Of a stretch of DNA of 64,000 nt, positions 45,579-56,118 are shown in pieces. Positions within the stretch are counted from its first letter, which is position 1. Each line of letters begins with the position of its first letter. The notes beneath the pieces were generated by a model. It was not told where the DNA came from. It ran no database searches and saw only the letters and a program-made list of their open reading frames with translations. The stretch comes from Shewanella sairae. GTDB taxonomy: Bacteria; Pseudomonadota; Gammaproteobacteria; Enterobacterales; Shewanellaceae. Where the stretch lies: contig NZ_JAKILT010000012.1 in assembly GCF_023283535.1 (NCBI RefSeq), positions 1-64,000 on the forward strand, written 5' to 3'. Position numbers and translations under genes: made by a program.

Positions 45579-45953
45579 GTGAAAAAGCAAAGACCTGTCC
45601 ATTTAGATCTGCAGACCATACGCTTCCCTGCAACAGCGATCGCGTCGATTCTTCACCGTGTATCGGGCGTAATAATGTTGTTTGCCGTCGGTATTCTTAT
45701 CTGGTTGCTTAATGAGTCATTAGCATCAGCTGAGAGTTTCGCAGGCGTCCAATCTCTTTTTGATAACTTTGTTGTTAAGTTCATCATTTGGGGAATTCTT
45801 ACCGCGCTGGGTTATCACTTGATAGTGGGTATTCGCCACTTAGTGATGGATGCTGGCTACTGGGAAGAGCTCTCTTCTGGTGTTTCATCAGCTAAAGTCG
45901 CTATTGCTTTGTCAGTAGTGTTTTCAATTATCGCGGGGATTTGGGTATGGTAA
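45579..45953 (+). CDS. sdhC: Succinate dehydrogenase cytochrome b556 subunit
   Basis: Inner-membrane subunit of 124 residues with three TM helices (about 25-45, 65-85, 103-123). It helps form the quinone site and the heme b pocket: SILHRVSG (about 22-29) and the heme-ligand His region GYHLIVGIRHLVMD (about 78-91). Starts at GTG 45579; the upstream ribosome site is weak. Overlaps sdhD by 7 bases (ATGGTAA). First gene of an sdhCDAB-sucABCD cluster. Confidence 0.95.
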   Translation: MKKQRPVHLDLQTIRFPATAIASILHRVSGVIMLFAVGILIWLLNESLASAESFAGVQSLFDNFVVKFIIWGILTALGYHLIVGIRHLVMDAGYWEELSSGVSSAKVAIALSVVFSIIAGIWVW

Positions 45954-46294
45954 CGAACGCAGCAAGTCTGGGCCGCAGTGGTGTCCATGACTTTATTCTT
46001 ATACGTGCAAGTGCCGTAGTCCTAGCCTGTTACACCATTTTTTTGGTTGGGTTTATCGCATGTAGCTCTCCACTAACTTATGACGCTTGGCATGGCTTAT
46101 TTAGCGCATTGCCAATGAAAGTCTTCACACTTCTCGCGCTTGTCGCGGTGCTAGTACATGCCTGGATTGGTATTTGGCAGGTACTAACAGATTATGTAAA
46201 GTGTGTATCTCTACGTGGTGTACTTCAGTTTGTTTTTGTCGTAGCAGCCTTCAGTTATTTGGCAGCAGGCATTTTGATAGTGTGGGGTGTTTAA
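45947..46294 (+). CDS. sdhD: Succinate dehydrogenase hydrophobic anchor subunit
   Basis: Inner-membrane subunit of 115 residues, the same length as in E. coli, with three TMs (about 17-37, 58-78, 91-112). It shows NAASLGRSGVHDFILIRASA (quinone-site side) and KVFTLLALVAVLVHAWIGIWQVLTDY. ATG 45947 overlaps the sdhC stop; TTG 45941 in frame is a less likely start because the family begins MV(S/T)NA. sdhA starts at the very next base after the stop (TAAGTG). Confidence 0.95.
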   Translation: MVTNAASLGRSGVHDFILIRASAVVLACYTIFLVGFIACSSPLTYDAWHGLFSALPMKVFTLLALVAVLVHAWIGIWQVLTDYVKCVSLRGVLQFVFVVAAFSYLAAGILIVWGV

Positions 46295-48061
46295 GTGGCT
46301 ATTCCAGTTCGCGAATTTGACGCGGTTGTAATCGGTGCTGGTGGCGCCGGTATGCGTGCCGCTTTACAGATTTCTAAAGAAGGTAAGAGCTGTGCGCTGT
46401 TATCTAAAGTTTTTCCAACTCGTTCTCATACAGTATCTGCACAGGGTGGTATTACCGTAGCACTGGGTAATGCCCACGAAGATCACTGGGAACAACACAT
46501 GTACGATACCGTGAAAGGTTCTGATTTTATCGGTGACCAAGAAGCGATTGAGTTTATGTGTAAAACTGGCCCAGAAGCAGTTATCGAACTTGAGCATATG
46601 GGACTACCATTCTCACGTTTCGAGAACGGCAAAATCTACCAACGTCCTTTCGGTGGTCAATCTAAAAACTTTGGTGGTGAACAGGCTGCGCGTACAGCGG
46701 CAGCTGCTGACCGTACTGGTCACGCATTACTGCATTGCCTATACCAACAAAACGTTAAGCATAAGACTGAAGTCTTCTCTGAGTGGTATGCACTTGATTT
46801 AGTCAAAAATGAAGATGGTGTGATTGTTGGTTGTACTGCAATCGAAATCGAAACCGGCGAAATAGTTTACTTCAAAGCCAAGGCAACTATCTTAGCGACT
46901 GGTGGAGCAGGGCGTATTTACGCTTCTACCACAAACGCACATATTAACACTGGTGACGGTGTGGGTATGGCGATGCGCGCTGGCGTGCAGATGCAAGACA
47001 TGGAAATGTGGCAGTTCCACCCAACGGGTATTGCTGGCGCAGGTGTTTTGGTAACTGAAGGTTGTCGTGGTGAAGGTGGATACCTTCTAAACAAAGACGG
47101 TGAACGTTTCATGGAACGTTACGCACCTAACGCGAAAGATTTGGCATCACGTGACGTGGTAGCACGTTCTATGATGACTGAAATCCGTGAAGGTCGTGGT
47201 CTTGATGGTCCACTAGGCCCGCACTGTTTGCTTAAGCTTGATCACTTAGGTAAAGAGACCCTAGAAGCACGCCTACCTGGTGTTTGTGAACTATCGCGCA
47301 CATTCGCACATATCGATCCAGCAGATGGTCCAATCCCAGTATTGCCGACTTGTCACTATATGATGGGCGGTTTGCCAGCTAAAGTGAGTGGTCAAGTTGT
47401 TCGTCAAAATAATGATGGCAGCGAAGAAGATGTAACCGGCCTATTTGCAGTTGGTGAAATTGCGTGCGTATCGGTACACGGTGCGAACCGATTGGGTGGT
47501 AACTCATTGTTAGATCTTGTAGTATTTGGTCGAGCAGCAGGTCAGCACTTAGGTAAAGCGTTAGATGAAACGCCAACACCAAAAGAAGCTAGCCAAGCCG
47601 AAATTGATGCTTCTCTAGCACGTTTAAACCGCTGGGAAAGTAACAAAGACGGTGAAGATCCAGCTGTTATCCGTAAAGATCTGCAGCTTTGTATGCAGCT
47701 TAACTTCTCGGTATTCAGAAGTGGCGATGCGATGGCTGAAGGCCTTAAAGAGCTTAAAGCGATTCGTGAGCGTTTAGCCAATGCCAAGCTATCTGATAAC
47801 TCAACAGAATTTAATACCCAGCGTATTGAATGTTTAGAGTTAGATAACTTGATGGCCACTGCGATTGCAACGGCAACAGCGGCAAACTTCCGTACAGAAA
47901 GCCGTGGTGCACATTCACGTGAAGATTACCTAGAACGTGATGATGATAACTGGTTATGTCACAGTATTTATGACCCAGTTACTGAGCTTATGACTAAGCG
48001 AGATGTGAACATGGAGCCTAAGCTTCGCGCCGCATTCCCGCCAATCAAGCGTACCTACTAA
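46295..48061 (+). CDS. sdhA: Succinate dehydrogenase flavoprotein subunit
   Basis: Membrane-associated flavoprotein of 588 residues (E. coli 588) that oxidises succinate to fumarate. FAD-binding [11 protein letters not shown] (about 13-23), covalent-FAD His in [11 protein letters not shown] (about 43-53), substrate region [21 protein letters not shown] (about 240-260), arginine/histidine site near [18 protein letters not shown], and CHYMMGGLP. Starts with GTG directly after the sdhD stop. Downstream sdhB is 12 bases away. Confidence 0.97.
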   Translation: MAIPVREFDAVVIGAGGAGMRAALQISKEGKSCALLSKVFPTRSHTVSAQGGITVALGNAHEDHWEQHMYDTVKGSDFIGDQEAIEFMCKTGPEAVIELEHMGLPFSRFENGKIYQRPFGGQSKNFGGEQAARTAAAADRTGHALLHCLYQQNVKHKTEVFSEWYALDLVKNEDGVIVGCTAIEIETGEIVYFKAKATILATGGAGRIYASTTNAHINTGDGVGMAMRAGVQMQDMEMWQFHPTGIAGAGVLVTEGCRGEGGYLLNKDGERFMERYAPNAKDLASRDVVARSMMTEIREGRGLDGPLGPHCLLKLDHLGKETLEARLPGVCELSRTFAHIDPADGPIPVLPTCHYMMGGLPAKVSGQVVRQNNDGSEEDVTGLFAVGEIACVSVHGANRLGGNSLLDLVVFGRAAGQHLGKALDETPTPKEASQAEIDASLARLNRWESNKDGEDPAVIRKDLQLCMQLNFSVFRSGDAMAEGLKELKAIRERLANAKLSDNSTEFNTQRIECLELDNLMATAIATATAANFRTESRGAHSREDYLERDDDNWLCHSIYDPVTELMTKRDVNMEPKLRAAFPPIKRTY

Positions 48062-48073
48062 GGAGAAGACCCG

Positions 48074-48781
48074 ATGAAATTGGAATTTGCAGTTTATCGC
48101 TACAATCCTGATGTAGACACTAAGCCTTACATGAAGGATTACAGCTTAGAAGTGGATGAAGGTACCGATATGATGGTCCTTGATGCATTGCTCAAGCTAA
48201 AAGAGTTAGATCCGACACTTGCCTTTAGACGTTCATGCCGTGAAGGTGTGTGTGGCAGTGATGGTATCAACATGAATGGTAAAAACGGTCTAGCGTGTAT
48301 CACGCCAGTTTCTACCTTCAAGGGTAAAAAGATTGAAATCCGTCCGTTACCTGGCATGCCAGTTGTACGTGACTTGATTGTTGATTTAACTCAGTTCTAC
48401 ACCCAATACGAGAAGATTAAGCCTTTCTTGATTAACGATGAAAAAACGCCTGCGCGTGAGCATCTGCAATCACCGGAAGAACGTGAGCACTTAGATGGAC
48501 TCTACGAGTGTATTATGTGTGCATGTTGTTCTACCGCTTGTCCTTCGTTCTGGTGGAACCCAGATAAATTTATCGGTCCAAGTGGCTTGCTACATGCTTA
48601 TCGCTTCTTGATTGACAGCCGCGATACGGCGACTGAAGAACGTTTATCGGGTCTTGATGACGCATACAGTGTATTCCGCTGCCACGGCATCATGAACTGT
48701 GTTGATGTTTGTCCTAAAGGGCTTAATCCGACAAAAGCAATTGGACACATTAAGTCTATGCTGCTGCAGAGAGCCGTTTAG
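48074..48781 (+). CDS. sdhB: Succinate dehydrogenase iron-sulfur subunit
   Basis: Protein of 235 residues that carries electrons from SdhA to the quinone site through three iron-sulfur centres. The [2Fe-2S] Cys set is CREGVCGSDGINMNGKNG.AC (about 55-75, with the closing Cys); the [4Fe-4S] and [3Fe-4S] sets are CIMCACCSTACP (about 149-160) and CHGIMNCVDVCPKGLNP (about 206-222). AAGGAG stands 7 bases before ATG 48074. The last sdh gene, followed after 206 bases by sucA, with a hairpin between. Confidence 0.97.
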   Translation: MKLEFAVYRYNPDVDTKPYMKDYSLEVDEGTDMMVLDALLKLKELDPTLAFRRSCREGVCGSDGINMNGKNGLACITPVSTFKGKKIEIRPLPGMPVVRDLIVDLTQFYTQYEKIKPFLINDEKTPAREHLQSPEEREHLDGLYECIMCACCSTACPSFWWNPDKFIGPSGLLHAYRFLIDSRDTATEERLSGLDDAYSVFRCHGIMNCVDVCPKGLNPTKAIGHIKSMLLQRAV

Positions 48782-48791
48782 TATGCAGAAT

Positions 48792-48853
48792 AAAGAGCCG
48801 ATATTGATATAGCTCTATATGAGTCACTTTCCCTGTGGAGGGTGGCTCTTTTT
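48792..48853 (+). terminator. Attenuator-like hairpin between sdhB and sucA
   Basis: Inner stem AGTCAC / GTGGCT (48822-48827 with 48842-48847) plus CCT / AGG, followed by CTTTTT; an alternative outer stem AAAGAGCC (48792-48799) / GGCTCTTT (48844-48851) uses the same right arm. It may reduce sdh transcript read-through into suc. Confidence 0.45.
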
Positions 48854-48987
48854 ATGTCACGGAAGACAAATATAAATAAGATCTGGAACTATCGGGGCTA
48901 CAGAGATTACAGAGAGTTTGGCTGAGCTTAACCCTCTGTATTTATGACTTTGGCTAAGCACGTGTATACAGTTTGAAAGGAATAGAA

Positions 48988-51807
48988 ATGCACCAAGGCA
49001 TCATGAAAGCCTGGCTCGAATCGTCACACCTTAATGGCGCGAATTCGACCTATGTAGAAGAGATGTATGAAGCCTATCAAGTCGATCCACAGTCGGTAAC
49101 TGAAGACTGGCGTGTCGTGTTTGATAACCTCCCTCTAGTTAATGGTTCATCTGCAGATGTACCAGAAGCTGCCCACTCTAAAGTACGTGACTATTTTCGT
49201 AGTCTTGCATTAGATGGACGTCAGAAAGGTTCACCTAAGGTGACCGATCATGAAGTCGATGCAAAACAAGTTAAAGTCCTACAGTTAATTAACGCTCACC
49301 GTTTCCGTGGTCATCAGAACGCCAATTTAGATCCGCTTGATATTTGGAAGCGCGATAAGGTGTCTGAGTTAGCCCCAGCATTTCATGGCCTAGATGCCGA
49401 TGACATGCAGCGTCAATTTAACACCGGTTCATTTGCTCATGGTGGCGAAACCATGAAGCTGGTGGACTTAGTTAAAGCACTAAAAGCGACTTACTGTGGC
49501 TCTATTGGTGCTGAGTATATGCACATTACCGACACTGATGAGAAACGTTGGTTACAGCAACGTCTTGAGCCTTCTCTCGGTGCTGCAAATTACTCTAAAG
49601 CGGATAAAACTCGAATTCTTGAAGGACTTAACGCCGCAGAAGGTATGGAAAAATACCTAGGCGCTAAATTCCCAGGTGCAAAACGCTTTTCATTAGAAGG
49701 CGGCGACGCGCTGGTTCCTATGATGCGTGAGATCATCTACCGAGCAGGTGATGCGGGTACTAAAGAAGTGGTTATTGGTATGGCCCACCGCGGTCGTTTA
49801 AATGTACTGGTAAACATTCTTGGTAAGAAACCGTCGGAACTGTTTGATGAATTTGCTGGTAAACACAGCGAATTAAACGGTAGTGGTGATGTTAAGTATC
49901 ACCAAGGCTTTTCTTCAGATTTTGAAACCCCTGGCGGCAACGTTCACTTAGCGCTAGCCTTTAACCCATCTCATCTAGAGATTGTTAACCCAGTGGTTAT
50001 CGGCTCTGTTCGTGCTCGACTTGATCGTCGTGGCTGCGATACAGGCAAGCAAGTCATGCCAATCACCATTCATGGTGACTCGGCAATTACTGGCCAAGGT
50101 ATCGTGCAAGAAACCTTTAACATGTCACAGACTCGTGGCTTTAAGGTTGGCGGCAGTATCCGCATCGTGGTTAACAACCAAGTGGGTTTCACCACTAACT
50201 TAACAGAAGATGTGCGCTCTACTGAGTACTGTACCGATATCGCTAAGATGGTTCAGGCTCCGATTTTCCACGTCAATGCAGATGATCCAGAAGCTGTAGC
50301 TTTTGTGTCGCAGCTTGCCGTTGATTATCGCAACGAGTTTAAACGCGACGTGGTAATTGATTTAGTTTGTTATCGCCGCCATGGTCATAACGAAGCTGAT
50401 GAGCCTAGTGCAACTCAGCCATTGATGTACGCTAAAATCAAAAAACATCCAACGCCAAGAAAAATTTATGCAGACCGCTTAATTGCTGAAAACACGCTTG
50501 GTAGCGACGATGTCACCTCTATGGTTAACGATTACCGTGATGCATTAGATGGTGGTGATTGTGTGGTTAAAGAGTGGCGTCCAATGACACTTCACTCGGT
50601 TGACTGGAGTCCATACATCGGTGCAGAGTGGAATGACTCTTACGATGCTCACATGTCACTTGACCGCATTAAAAATCTTGCTGACAAAATCAGTTATGTG
50701 CCAGAAAGCCATAAATTGCAGTCTCGCGTGGCTAAAATCTACAAAGATCGTTTAGCAATGGCATCCGGCGAGAAGCTGCTTGATTGGGGCTTTGCTGAAA
50801 CCTTAGCTTACGCATCGATTCTTGAAGACAAGCAACGCATTCGTATTACTGGTCAAGATTCGGGCCGTGGTACTTTCTTCCACCGTCATGCGGTATTGCA
50901 CAATCAAAATGATGCAACGGCTTATATGCCACTACGTAACATTGCTGATGAGCAAGGACCGATTGATATTACTGACTCAGTGCTTTCTGAAGCATCAGTA
51001 TTAGCGTTTGAGTATGGTTATGCGACAGCAGAACCGGGTGGCTTAACCCTTTGGGAAGCTCAGTTTGGTGACTTTGCTAACTGTGCTCAAGTGGTAATTG
51101 ACCAGTTCCTATCATCAGGTGAGCAAAAGTGGGGCCGTCTATGTGGTCTAACGATGTTATTGCCTCATGGTTACGAAGGTCAAGGTCCAGAGCACTCTAG
51201 TGCACGTTTAGAGCGCTTCTTACAGCTTTGTGCTAACCACAACATGCAAGTATGCGTGCCATCAACGCCTGCACAGGTGTATCACATGCTGCGTCGTCAG
51301 GTTGTGCGCCCTATGCGCCGTCCGCTTGTGGTTATGTCTCCTAAGTCTTTGCTACGTCACCCGCTAGCGGTTTCAAGTTTGGAAGAGCTTGCTGAAGGGA
51401 CCTTCCAAAACGTTATTGGTGAAATCGATGAGCTAGACGCAACTAAAGTCGATAGAGTCGTATTCTGTAGCGGTAAAGTTTACTTTGAGCTACTTGAGCG
51501 TCGTCGTAAAGAAGGTCTAGAGAACGTGGCACTTATTCGTGTTGAACAGCTTTATCCGTTCCCTCACGATGAAGCGGCAGCAGCCCTTGCTGAATATAGC
51601 CACGTAAAAGATTTTGTATGGTGCCAAGAAGAGCCGCAAAACCAAGGTGCTTGGTATTGCAGTCAACACCATTTCTGGAGCGTCATCCCTGCTGGAGCTC
51701 AATTGAGCTACGCCGGTCGTGAAGCCTCAGCTGCGCCAGCATGCGGTTATCCATCATTGCATGCTCAGCAACAAGAATCATTAATCAACAGTGCATTAAA
51801 GCTGTAG
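48988..51807 (+). CDS. sucA: 2-oxoglutarate dehydrogenase E1 component
   Basis: Thiamine-pyrophosphate decarboxylase subunit of 939 residues (E. coli 933). N-terminal E2-binding motif MKAWLESSHLNGANSTYVEEMY; TPP and substrate motifs GMAHRGRLNVLVNILGK (about 255-271), HGDSAITGQGIVQETFNMS (about 360-378), and the late LPHGYEGQGPEHSSARLERFLQ. I chose ATG 48988, with AAAGGA before it; an in-frame TTG at 48973 would add five residues. It forms a complex with SucB and an Lpd encoded elsewhere. Confidence 0.96.
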   Translation: MHQGIMKAWLESSHLNGANSTYVEEMYEAYQVDPQSVTEDWRVVFDNLPLVNGSSADVPEAAHSKVRDYFRSLALDGRQKGSPKVTDHEVDAKQVKVLQLINAHRFRGHQNANLDPLDIWKRDKVSELAPAFHGLDADDMQRQFNTGSFAHGGETMKLVDLVKALKATYCGSIGAEYMHITDTDEKRWLQQRLEPSLGAANYSKADKTRILEGLNAAEGMEKYLGAKFPGAKRFSLEGGDALVPMMREIIYRAGDAGTKEVVIGMAHRGRLNVLVNILGKKPSELFDEFAGKHSELNGSGDVKYHQGFSSDFETPGGNVHLALAFNPSHLEIVNPVVIGSVRARLDRRGCDTGKQVMPITIHGDSAITGQGIVQETFNMSQTRGFKVGGSIRIVVNNQVGFTTNLTEDVRSTEYCTDIAKMVQAPIFHVNADDPEAVAFVSQLAVDYRNEFKRDVVIDLVCYRRHGHNEADEPSATQPLMYAKIKKHPTPRKIYADRLIAENTLGSDDVTSMVNDYRDALDGGDCVVKEWRPMTLHSVDWSPYIGAEWNDSYDAHMSLDRIKNLADKISYVPESHKLQSRVAKIYKDRLAMASGEKLLDWGFAETLAYASILEDKQRIRITGQDSGRGTFFHRHAVLHNQNDATAYMPLRNIADEQGPIDITDSVLSEASVLAFEYGYATAEPGGLTLWEAQFGDFANCAQVVIDQFLSSGEQKWGRLCGLTMLLPHGYEGQGPEHSSARLERFLQLCANHNMQVCVPSTPAQVYHMLRRQVVRPMRRPLVVMSPKSLLRHPLAVSSLEELAEGTFQNVIGEIDELDATKVDRVVFCSGKVYFELLERRRKEGLENVALIRVEQLYPFPHDEAAAALAEYSHVKDFVWCQEEPQNQGAWYCSQHHFWSVIPAGAQLSYAGREASAAPACGYPSLHAQQQESLINSALKL

Positions 51808-51839
51808 TAATAGAACATTTATAAGAAGGATCGTAATCC

Positions 51840-53036
51840 ATGAGTATCGAAATTAAGGTACCCGTACTGCCAGAATCAGTTGCTGATGCGACTATTGCTA
51901 CTTGGCATGTTCAAGCTGGCGAGCAAGTTTCTCGTGATCAAATCCTTGTTGATATTGAAACTGATAAAGTTGTACTTGAAGTTGTTGCGCCAGAAGACGG
52001 CCAGATCTCAGCATTTTTAGCTGAAGAAGGTGATACGGTACTGGGTGAGGCAGTGATTGCAAGCTTTGTTGCTGGCGCAGTTGCCGGTCAAGAAGTGACT
52101 AAAGCACAAGCGGAAGCAGCAGCAGCTCCTGCCAGCGAAACAGCTGATGAATCAAATGATGCATTAAGCCCATCTGTACGTCGTTTAATTGCTGAGCATA
52201 ACGTAGATGCAAATGCGGTTAAAGGTACGGGCGTTGGTGGACGCATTACTAAAGAAGACGTTGAAGCATTTGTGAAAAACAAACCTGCTGCAGCTCCGAC
52301 ACCTTCAGCACCCGTTGCTGTTGCACCTTTAGCAGAACGTAGCGAAAAACGTGTGCCAATGACACGTCTTCGTAAAACGATTGCTAATCGTTTATTAGAA
52401 GCGAAAAACTCTACTGCTATGTTAACCACGTTTAACGAAGTTAACATGAAACCAATCATGGATATCCGTAAGCAGTATCAAGAGATTTTTGAAAAGCGCC
52501 ACGGTATTCGTCTAGGTTTCATGTCTTTCTACGTGAAAGCGGTTACTGAAGCACTTAAGCGTTTCCCAGAAGTGAACGCATCAATTGATGGTGACGATAT
52601 TGTTTACCACAACTACTTTGATGTGAGCATTGCTGTATCGACTCCTCGTGGTCTTGTCACCCCTGTACTGCGTGATACTGACAAGATGAGTCTGGCTGAT
52701 ATCGAACGTAATGTTCGTGAATTAGCTATTAAAGGTCGCGACGGTAAGCTAACCGTTGATGACATGACTGGTGGTAACTTCACCGTGACTAACGGTGGTG
52801 TATTTGGCTCATTGATGTCAACACCAATCTTGAATCTGCCACAGAGCGCGATTTTAGGCATGCATGCTATTAAAGATCGCCCAATGGCAGTTAATGGTCA
52901 GGTTGAAATCCTGCCTATGATGTACCTCGCACTTTCTTACGATCACCGTATTGTAGATGGTCGTGAATCAGTTGGTTATTTGGTTGCTATTAAAGACTTC
53001 CTAGAAGATCCAACTCGTTTGTTACTTGACCTATAG
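51840..53036 (+). CDS. sucB: 2-oxoglutarate dehydrogenase E2 (dihydrolipoamide succinyltransferase)
   Basis: Protein of 398 residues (E. coli 405). Lipoyl domain with lipoylated Lys in [10 protein letters not shown] (about 39-48), Ala/Pro linker, peripheral-subunit-binding domain [20 protein letters not shown] (about 112-131), then the catalytic domain (about 165-398) ending in [16 protein letters not shown] with catalytic His and Asp. Inner core of the 24-mer complex. ATG 51840 has AAGAAGGA upstream, 32 bases after the sucA stop. Confidence 0.96.
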   Translation: MSIEIKVPVLPESVADATIATWHVQAGEQVSRDQILVDIETDKVVLEVVAPEDGQISAFLAEEGDTVLGEAVIASFVAGAVAGQEVTKAQAEAAAAPASETADESNDALSPSVRRLIAEHNVDANAVKGTGVGGRITKEDVEAFVKNKPAAAPTPSAPVAVAPLAERSEKRVPMTRLRKTIANRLLEAKNSTAMLTTFNEVNMKPIMDIRKQYQEIFEKRHGIRLGFMSFYVKAVTEALKRFPEVNASIDGDDIVYHNYFDVSIAVSTPRGLVTPVLRDTDKMSLADIERNVRELAIKGRDGKLTVDDMTGGNFTVTNGGVFGSLMSTPILNLPQSAILGMHAIKDRPMAVNGQVEILPMMYLALSYDHRIVDGRESVGYLVAIKDFLEDPTRLLLDL

Positions 53037-53061
53037 GCCAAGAACAAACAATACCCTCGTG

Positions 53062-53079
53062 CAGGCCCATTTGGGCCTG
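53062..53079 (+). other. Stem-loop between sucB and sucC
   Basis: CAGGCCC / GGGCCTG with loop ATTT, no T-tract. It lies in the 78-base sucB-sucC gap and may act in mRNA processing or stability rather than as a terminator. Confidence 0.55.
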
Positions 53080-53114
53080 TTGAAATACACAAGAAGTATA
53101 ATGGATAGATCATC

Positions 53115-54281
53115 ATGAATTTGCATGAGTATCAGGCGAAATCTTTATTTGCCGAATATGGTTTACCAGTGTCAGAAGGTTTTGCATGTGATACTGCCCA
53201 AGAAGCAGTTGAAGCAGCAGGACACATTGGCGGTGATATGTGGGTTGTTAAGTGTCAAGTACACGCTGGCGGCCGTGGTAAAGCAGGTGGCGTTAAAGTC
53301 ACTGGCGACAAAGAAGAGATCCGAGCGTTTGCTGAACATTGGTTAGGTAAGAACCTTGTTACTTACCAAACTGATGAGAAAGGCCAGCCAGTTGCTAAAA
53401 TTTTAGTAGAAAGCTGCACTGACATTGCAAATGAATTGTACCTAGGTGCAGTGGTAGACCGTGCAACACGTCGTGTTGTATTTATGGCGTCTACTGAAGG
53501 CGGTGTGGAAATTGAAACTGTGGCTGAAGAAACGCCAGAGTTGATCCACAAAGCAATCATCGATCCGCTTACTGGTCCACAGCCGTACCAAGCACGCGAT
53601 CTTGGCTTCAAGTTAGGTCTAAACCCTACTCAAATGAAGCAATTCACTAAAGTCTTTATGGGCTTAGCGAAAATGTTTGAAGACCATGATTTCGCACTAC
53701 TAGAAATCAACCCACTTGTTATCACTGACGAAGGCAACATTCACTGTCTTGATGGCAAGATTGGTATCGATGGTAACGCACTATTCCGTCAACCAAAAAT
53801 CCGTGAAATGCACGATCCATCACAAGATGATGCTCGCGAAGCACACGCGGCTAAGTTTGAGCTTAACTATGTCGCACTAGACGGAAACGTTGGTTGTATG
53901 GTTAACGGCGCAGGCCTAGCTATGGGTACCATGGATATTGTTAACCTACACGGTGGCAAGCCAGCTAACTTCCTAGACGTAGGCGGTGGAGCAACTAAAG
54001 AGCGTGTTGCTGAAGCATTCAAGATCATCCTATCTGACGATAACGTTAAAGCGGTTCTTGTGAACATCTTTGGTGGTATCGTACGTTGTGACATGATTGC
54101 TGAAGGCATCATCGGCGCAGTTAAAGAAGTGGGTGTTGAAGTGCCTGTAGTTGTACGTCTTGAAGGTACAAACGCAGACCTAGGTCGCGATGTATTGGCA
54201 AGCTCAGGTCTTGACATTATTGCAGCAGAGTCACTAACTGACGCTGCTGTTAAAGTTGTAGCTGCTGCGGAGGGCAAATAA
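53115..54281 (+). CDS. sucC: Succinyl-CoA synthetase beta subunit
   Basis: Protein of 388 residues (same length as E. coli). ATP-grasp nucleotide-binding domain (about 1-240, start [34 protein letters not shown]) and a C-terminal CoA-ligase-like domain ([35 protein letters not shown]). With SucD it makes ATP or GTP from succinyl-CoA. The TAA stop and the sucD ATG share one base (TAATG), a sign of coupled translation. Confidence 0.97.
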   Translation: MNLHEYQAKSLFAEYGLPVSEGFACDTAQEAVEAAGHIGGDMWVVKCQVHAGGRGKAGGVKVTGDKEEIRAFAEHWLGKNLVTYQTDEKGQPVAKILVESCTDIANELYLGAVVDRATRRVVFMASTEGGVEIETVAEETPELIHKAIIDPLTGPQPYQARDLGFKLGLNPTQMKQFTKVFMGLAKMFEDHDFALLEINPLVITDEGNIHCLDGKIGIDGNALFRQPKIREMHDPSQDDAREAHAAKFELNYVALDGNVGCMVNGAGLAMGTMDIVNLHGGKPANFLDVGGGATKERVAEAFKIILSDDNVKAVLVNIFGGIVRCDMIAEGIIGAVKEVGVEVPVVVRLEGTNADLGRDVLASSGLDIIAAESLTDAAVKVVAAAEGK

Positions 54282-55153
54282 TGTCTGTACTAATTAACAA
54301 AGATACCAAAGTTATCTGTCAGGGTTTCACTGGCGGTCAAGGTACATTCCACTCTGAGCAAGCTATCGCTTACGGTACAAAGATGGTTGGTGGTGTATCT
54401 CCAGGAAAAGGTGGTCAAACTCACCTAGGTCTGCCAGTATTTAATACTGTTAAAGATGCGGTAGAAGTGACTGGCGCAACAGCTTCAGTTATCTACGTAC
54501 CAGCACCTTTCTGTAAAGATGCAATCCTAGAAGCAATCGACGGTGGCATTGAGCTAATCGTTTGTATTACTGAAGGGATCCCAACGTTAGATATGCTTCA
54601 AGTTAAAGTTAAGCTTGAAGAAACTGGCGTTCGCATGATCGGTCCAAACTGCCCAGGTGTTATCACTCCGGGTGAATGTAAGATTGGTATCATGCCTGGT
54701 CACATCCACAAGCCAGGTAAAGTTGGTATTGTTTCACGCTCTGGTACGTTAACGTACGAAGCGGTTAAGCAAACGACTGACGAAGGTTTCGGCCAGTCTA
54801 CTTGTGTTGGTATTGGCGGTGACCCAATTCCAGGTACTAACTTCATCGACGTATTGGAAATGTTCCAAAACGATCCGCTAACCGAAGCAATCGTAATGAT
54901 TGGTGAAATTGGTGGTACTGCTGAAGAAGAAGCGGCTGAATACATCAAGGCTAACGTAACTAAGCCTGTTGTTTCATACATTGCTGGTGTTACGGCACCT
55001 GAAGGTAAGCGTATGGGCCATGCAGGCGCAATTATCGCTGGTGGTAAAGGTACGGCAGAGGATAAGTTTGCAGCTCTAGAAGCTGCAGGCGTAACAACTG
55101 TTCGTTCACTTGCTGACATCGGTAAGGCACTACGTACTAAAACAGGTTGGTAA
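54281..55153 (+). CDS. sucD: Succinyl-CoA synthetase alpha subunit
   Basis: Protein of 290 residues (E. coli 289). CoA-binding Rossmann domain with [15 protein letters not shown] (about 16-30), then the ligase domain with the phosphorylated His in [11 protein letters not shown] (His near 247). Other motifs: [30 protein letters not shown] and [11 protein letters not shown]. Last gene of the sdh-suc cluster, closed by the terminator at 55169-55194. Confidence 0.97.
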   Translation: MSVLINKDTKVICQGFTGGQGTFHSEQAIAYGTKMVGGVSPGKGGQTHLGLPVFNTVKDAVEVTGATASVIYVPAPFCKDAILEAIDGGIELIVCITEGIPTLDMLQVKVKLEETGVRMIGPNCPGVITPGECKIGIMPGHIHKPGKVGIVSRSGTLTYEAVKQTTDEGFGQSTCVGIGGDPIPGTNFIDVLEMFQNDPLTEAIVMIGEIGGTAEEEAAEYIKANVTKPVVSYIAGVTAPEGKRMGHAGAIIAGGKGTAEDKFAALEAAGVTTVRSLADIGKALRTKTGW

Positions 55154-55168
55154 TTTCTAACTTCGTTT

Positions 55169-55194
55169 AAAAAGGCGCTTCGGCGCCTTTTTTT
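55169..55194 (+). terminator. Terminator of the suc operon
   Basis: AAAAAGGCGC-TTCG-GCGCCTTTTTTT, strong stem and UUCG loop, 16 bases after the sucD stop. Confidence 0.9.
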
Positions 55195-55395
55195 GTTGGC
55201 CTTAGGGAGTGTTTACTAAAGAAGTTTGAGTGTAAAATTTTCAAGCCTGCTGATTATTTTTAGATTTTAGTTTCACGTTTATTAATCTAACTAGAACGAA
55301 TGGCGATAAATACGGCTAAATTAAGCCAAATAATGGCGTAGTTTTAACAATCTGTTATACCTAATTTATCTATAGGGAACTTGTAGGTAATTTTT

Positions 55396-55704
55396 ATGTC
55401 TATGGTAAGCGCGAAAGAGTTTTCTGATTGGTTACGATTAAGGTTTGGTGATCTTAATGAAGGCGTAGCACTCACTCGTAAAGATATCAATCAGTTAACT
55501 GGTCGTCAGAACTTTTCTTCAGATTTTGTAAACGATATTCACTTTGAGCTCATGCGCCATGGTTTGGCATTTGTCACAGATACGTCACGAGAACAGTTTT
55601 ATCTTGTTCCGATTAACAAGCAATGCTGGCGTGACAGGTTAGAGCAACAATTCGAAAAAGAGATTTTTTGCAATATCATCCCGCTTAATATCTCCAGTCA
55701 GTAG
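55396..55704 (+). CDS. Small hypothetical protein, possibly winged-helix
   Basis: Protein of 102 residues that I do not recognise. No TM or signal segment. Two helices (AKEFSDWLRLRFGDLNEG; LTRKDINQLTGRQNFSSDFVNDIHFELMRHG) followed by a beta-like hairpin (LAFVTDTSREQFYLVPI) resemble a small DNA-binding winged helix, but this is only a shape argument. The start ATG 55396 has a weak TAGG-type site upstream. Located between the suc operon and the AEC transporter. Confidence 0.6.
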   Translation: MSMVSAKEFSDWLRLRFGDLNEGVALTRKDINQLTGRQNFSSDFVNDIHFELMRHGLAFVTDTSREQFYLVPINKQCWRDRLEQQFEKEIFCNIIPLNISSQ

Positions 55705-56118
55705 CGCAAACTAATTCTGATCCGCGATATTCGCGAACCTTGATTTGAAGTTAATAAACACCGTGGTTAGCACATTCTTGCTCGCTTCATATCCCATGAT
55801 AAAATCAATTCGATAAGCCAATTTATCTCAATCTGTATTTTATATGAAATACGCTCATTGCAATCGACATGGATGTTGTCAATGTCGCTTATACAAGACT
55901 TTTTAACTTTATCGCAGTGAAATACGATCAACTACAAGTGGCTTGTTAGCAGAATTAACCTTGAAAAATTACTACCAGATTAATCTCATCACTCCTTTCG
56001 GATAGAGCAGGATCTATTTTGTTAATAAAATAGTTTTTTGTTATCATCATCGCGCAAAATCTCATTTCACTGGTCTTATCAATTGTTTAATAATTGACGG
56101 CTCTAGGAGATCTTAAAA
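55705..56118. other. 414-bp intergenic region
   Basis: No gene recognised. One short inverted repeat, CGACAT (55865-55870) / ATGTCG (55882-55887) with an 11-base spacer, is the only feature seen. Confidence 0.4.

Noticed and set aside
53062..53079. Terminator between sucB and sucC
   Set aside because: The hairpin is strong but lacks a T-tract, and sucCD clearly belong with sucAB.
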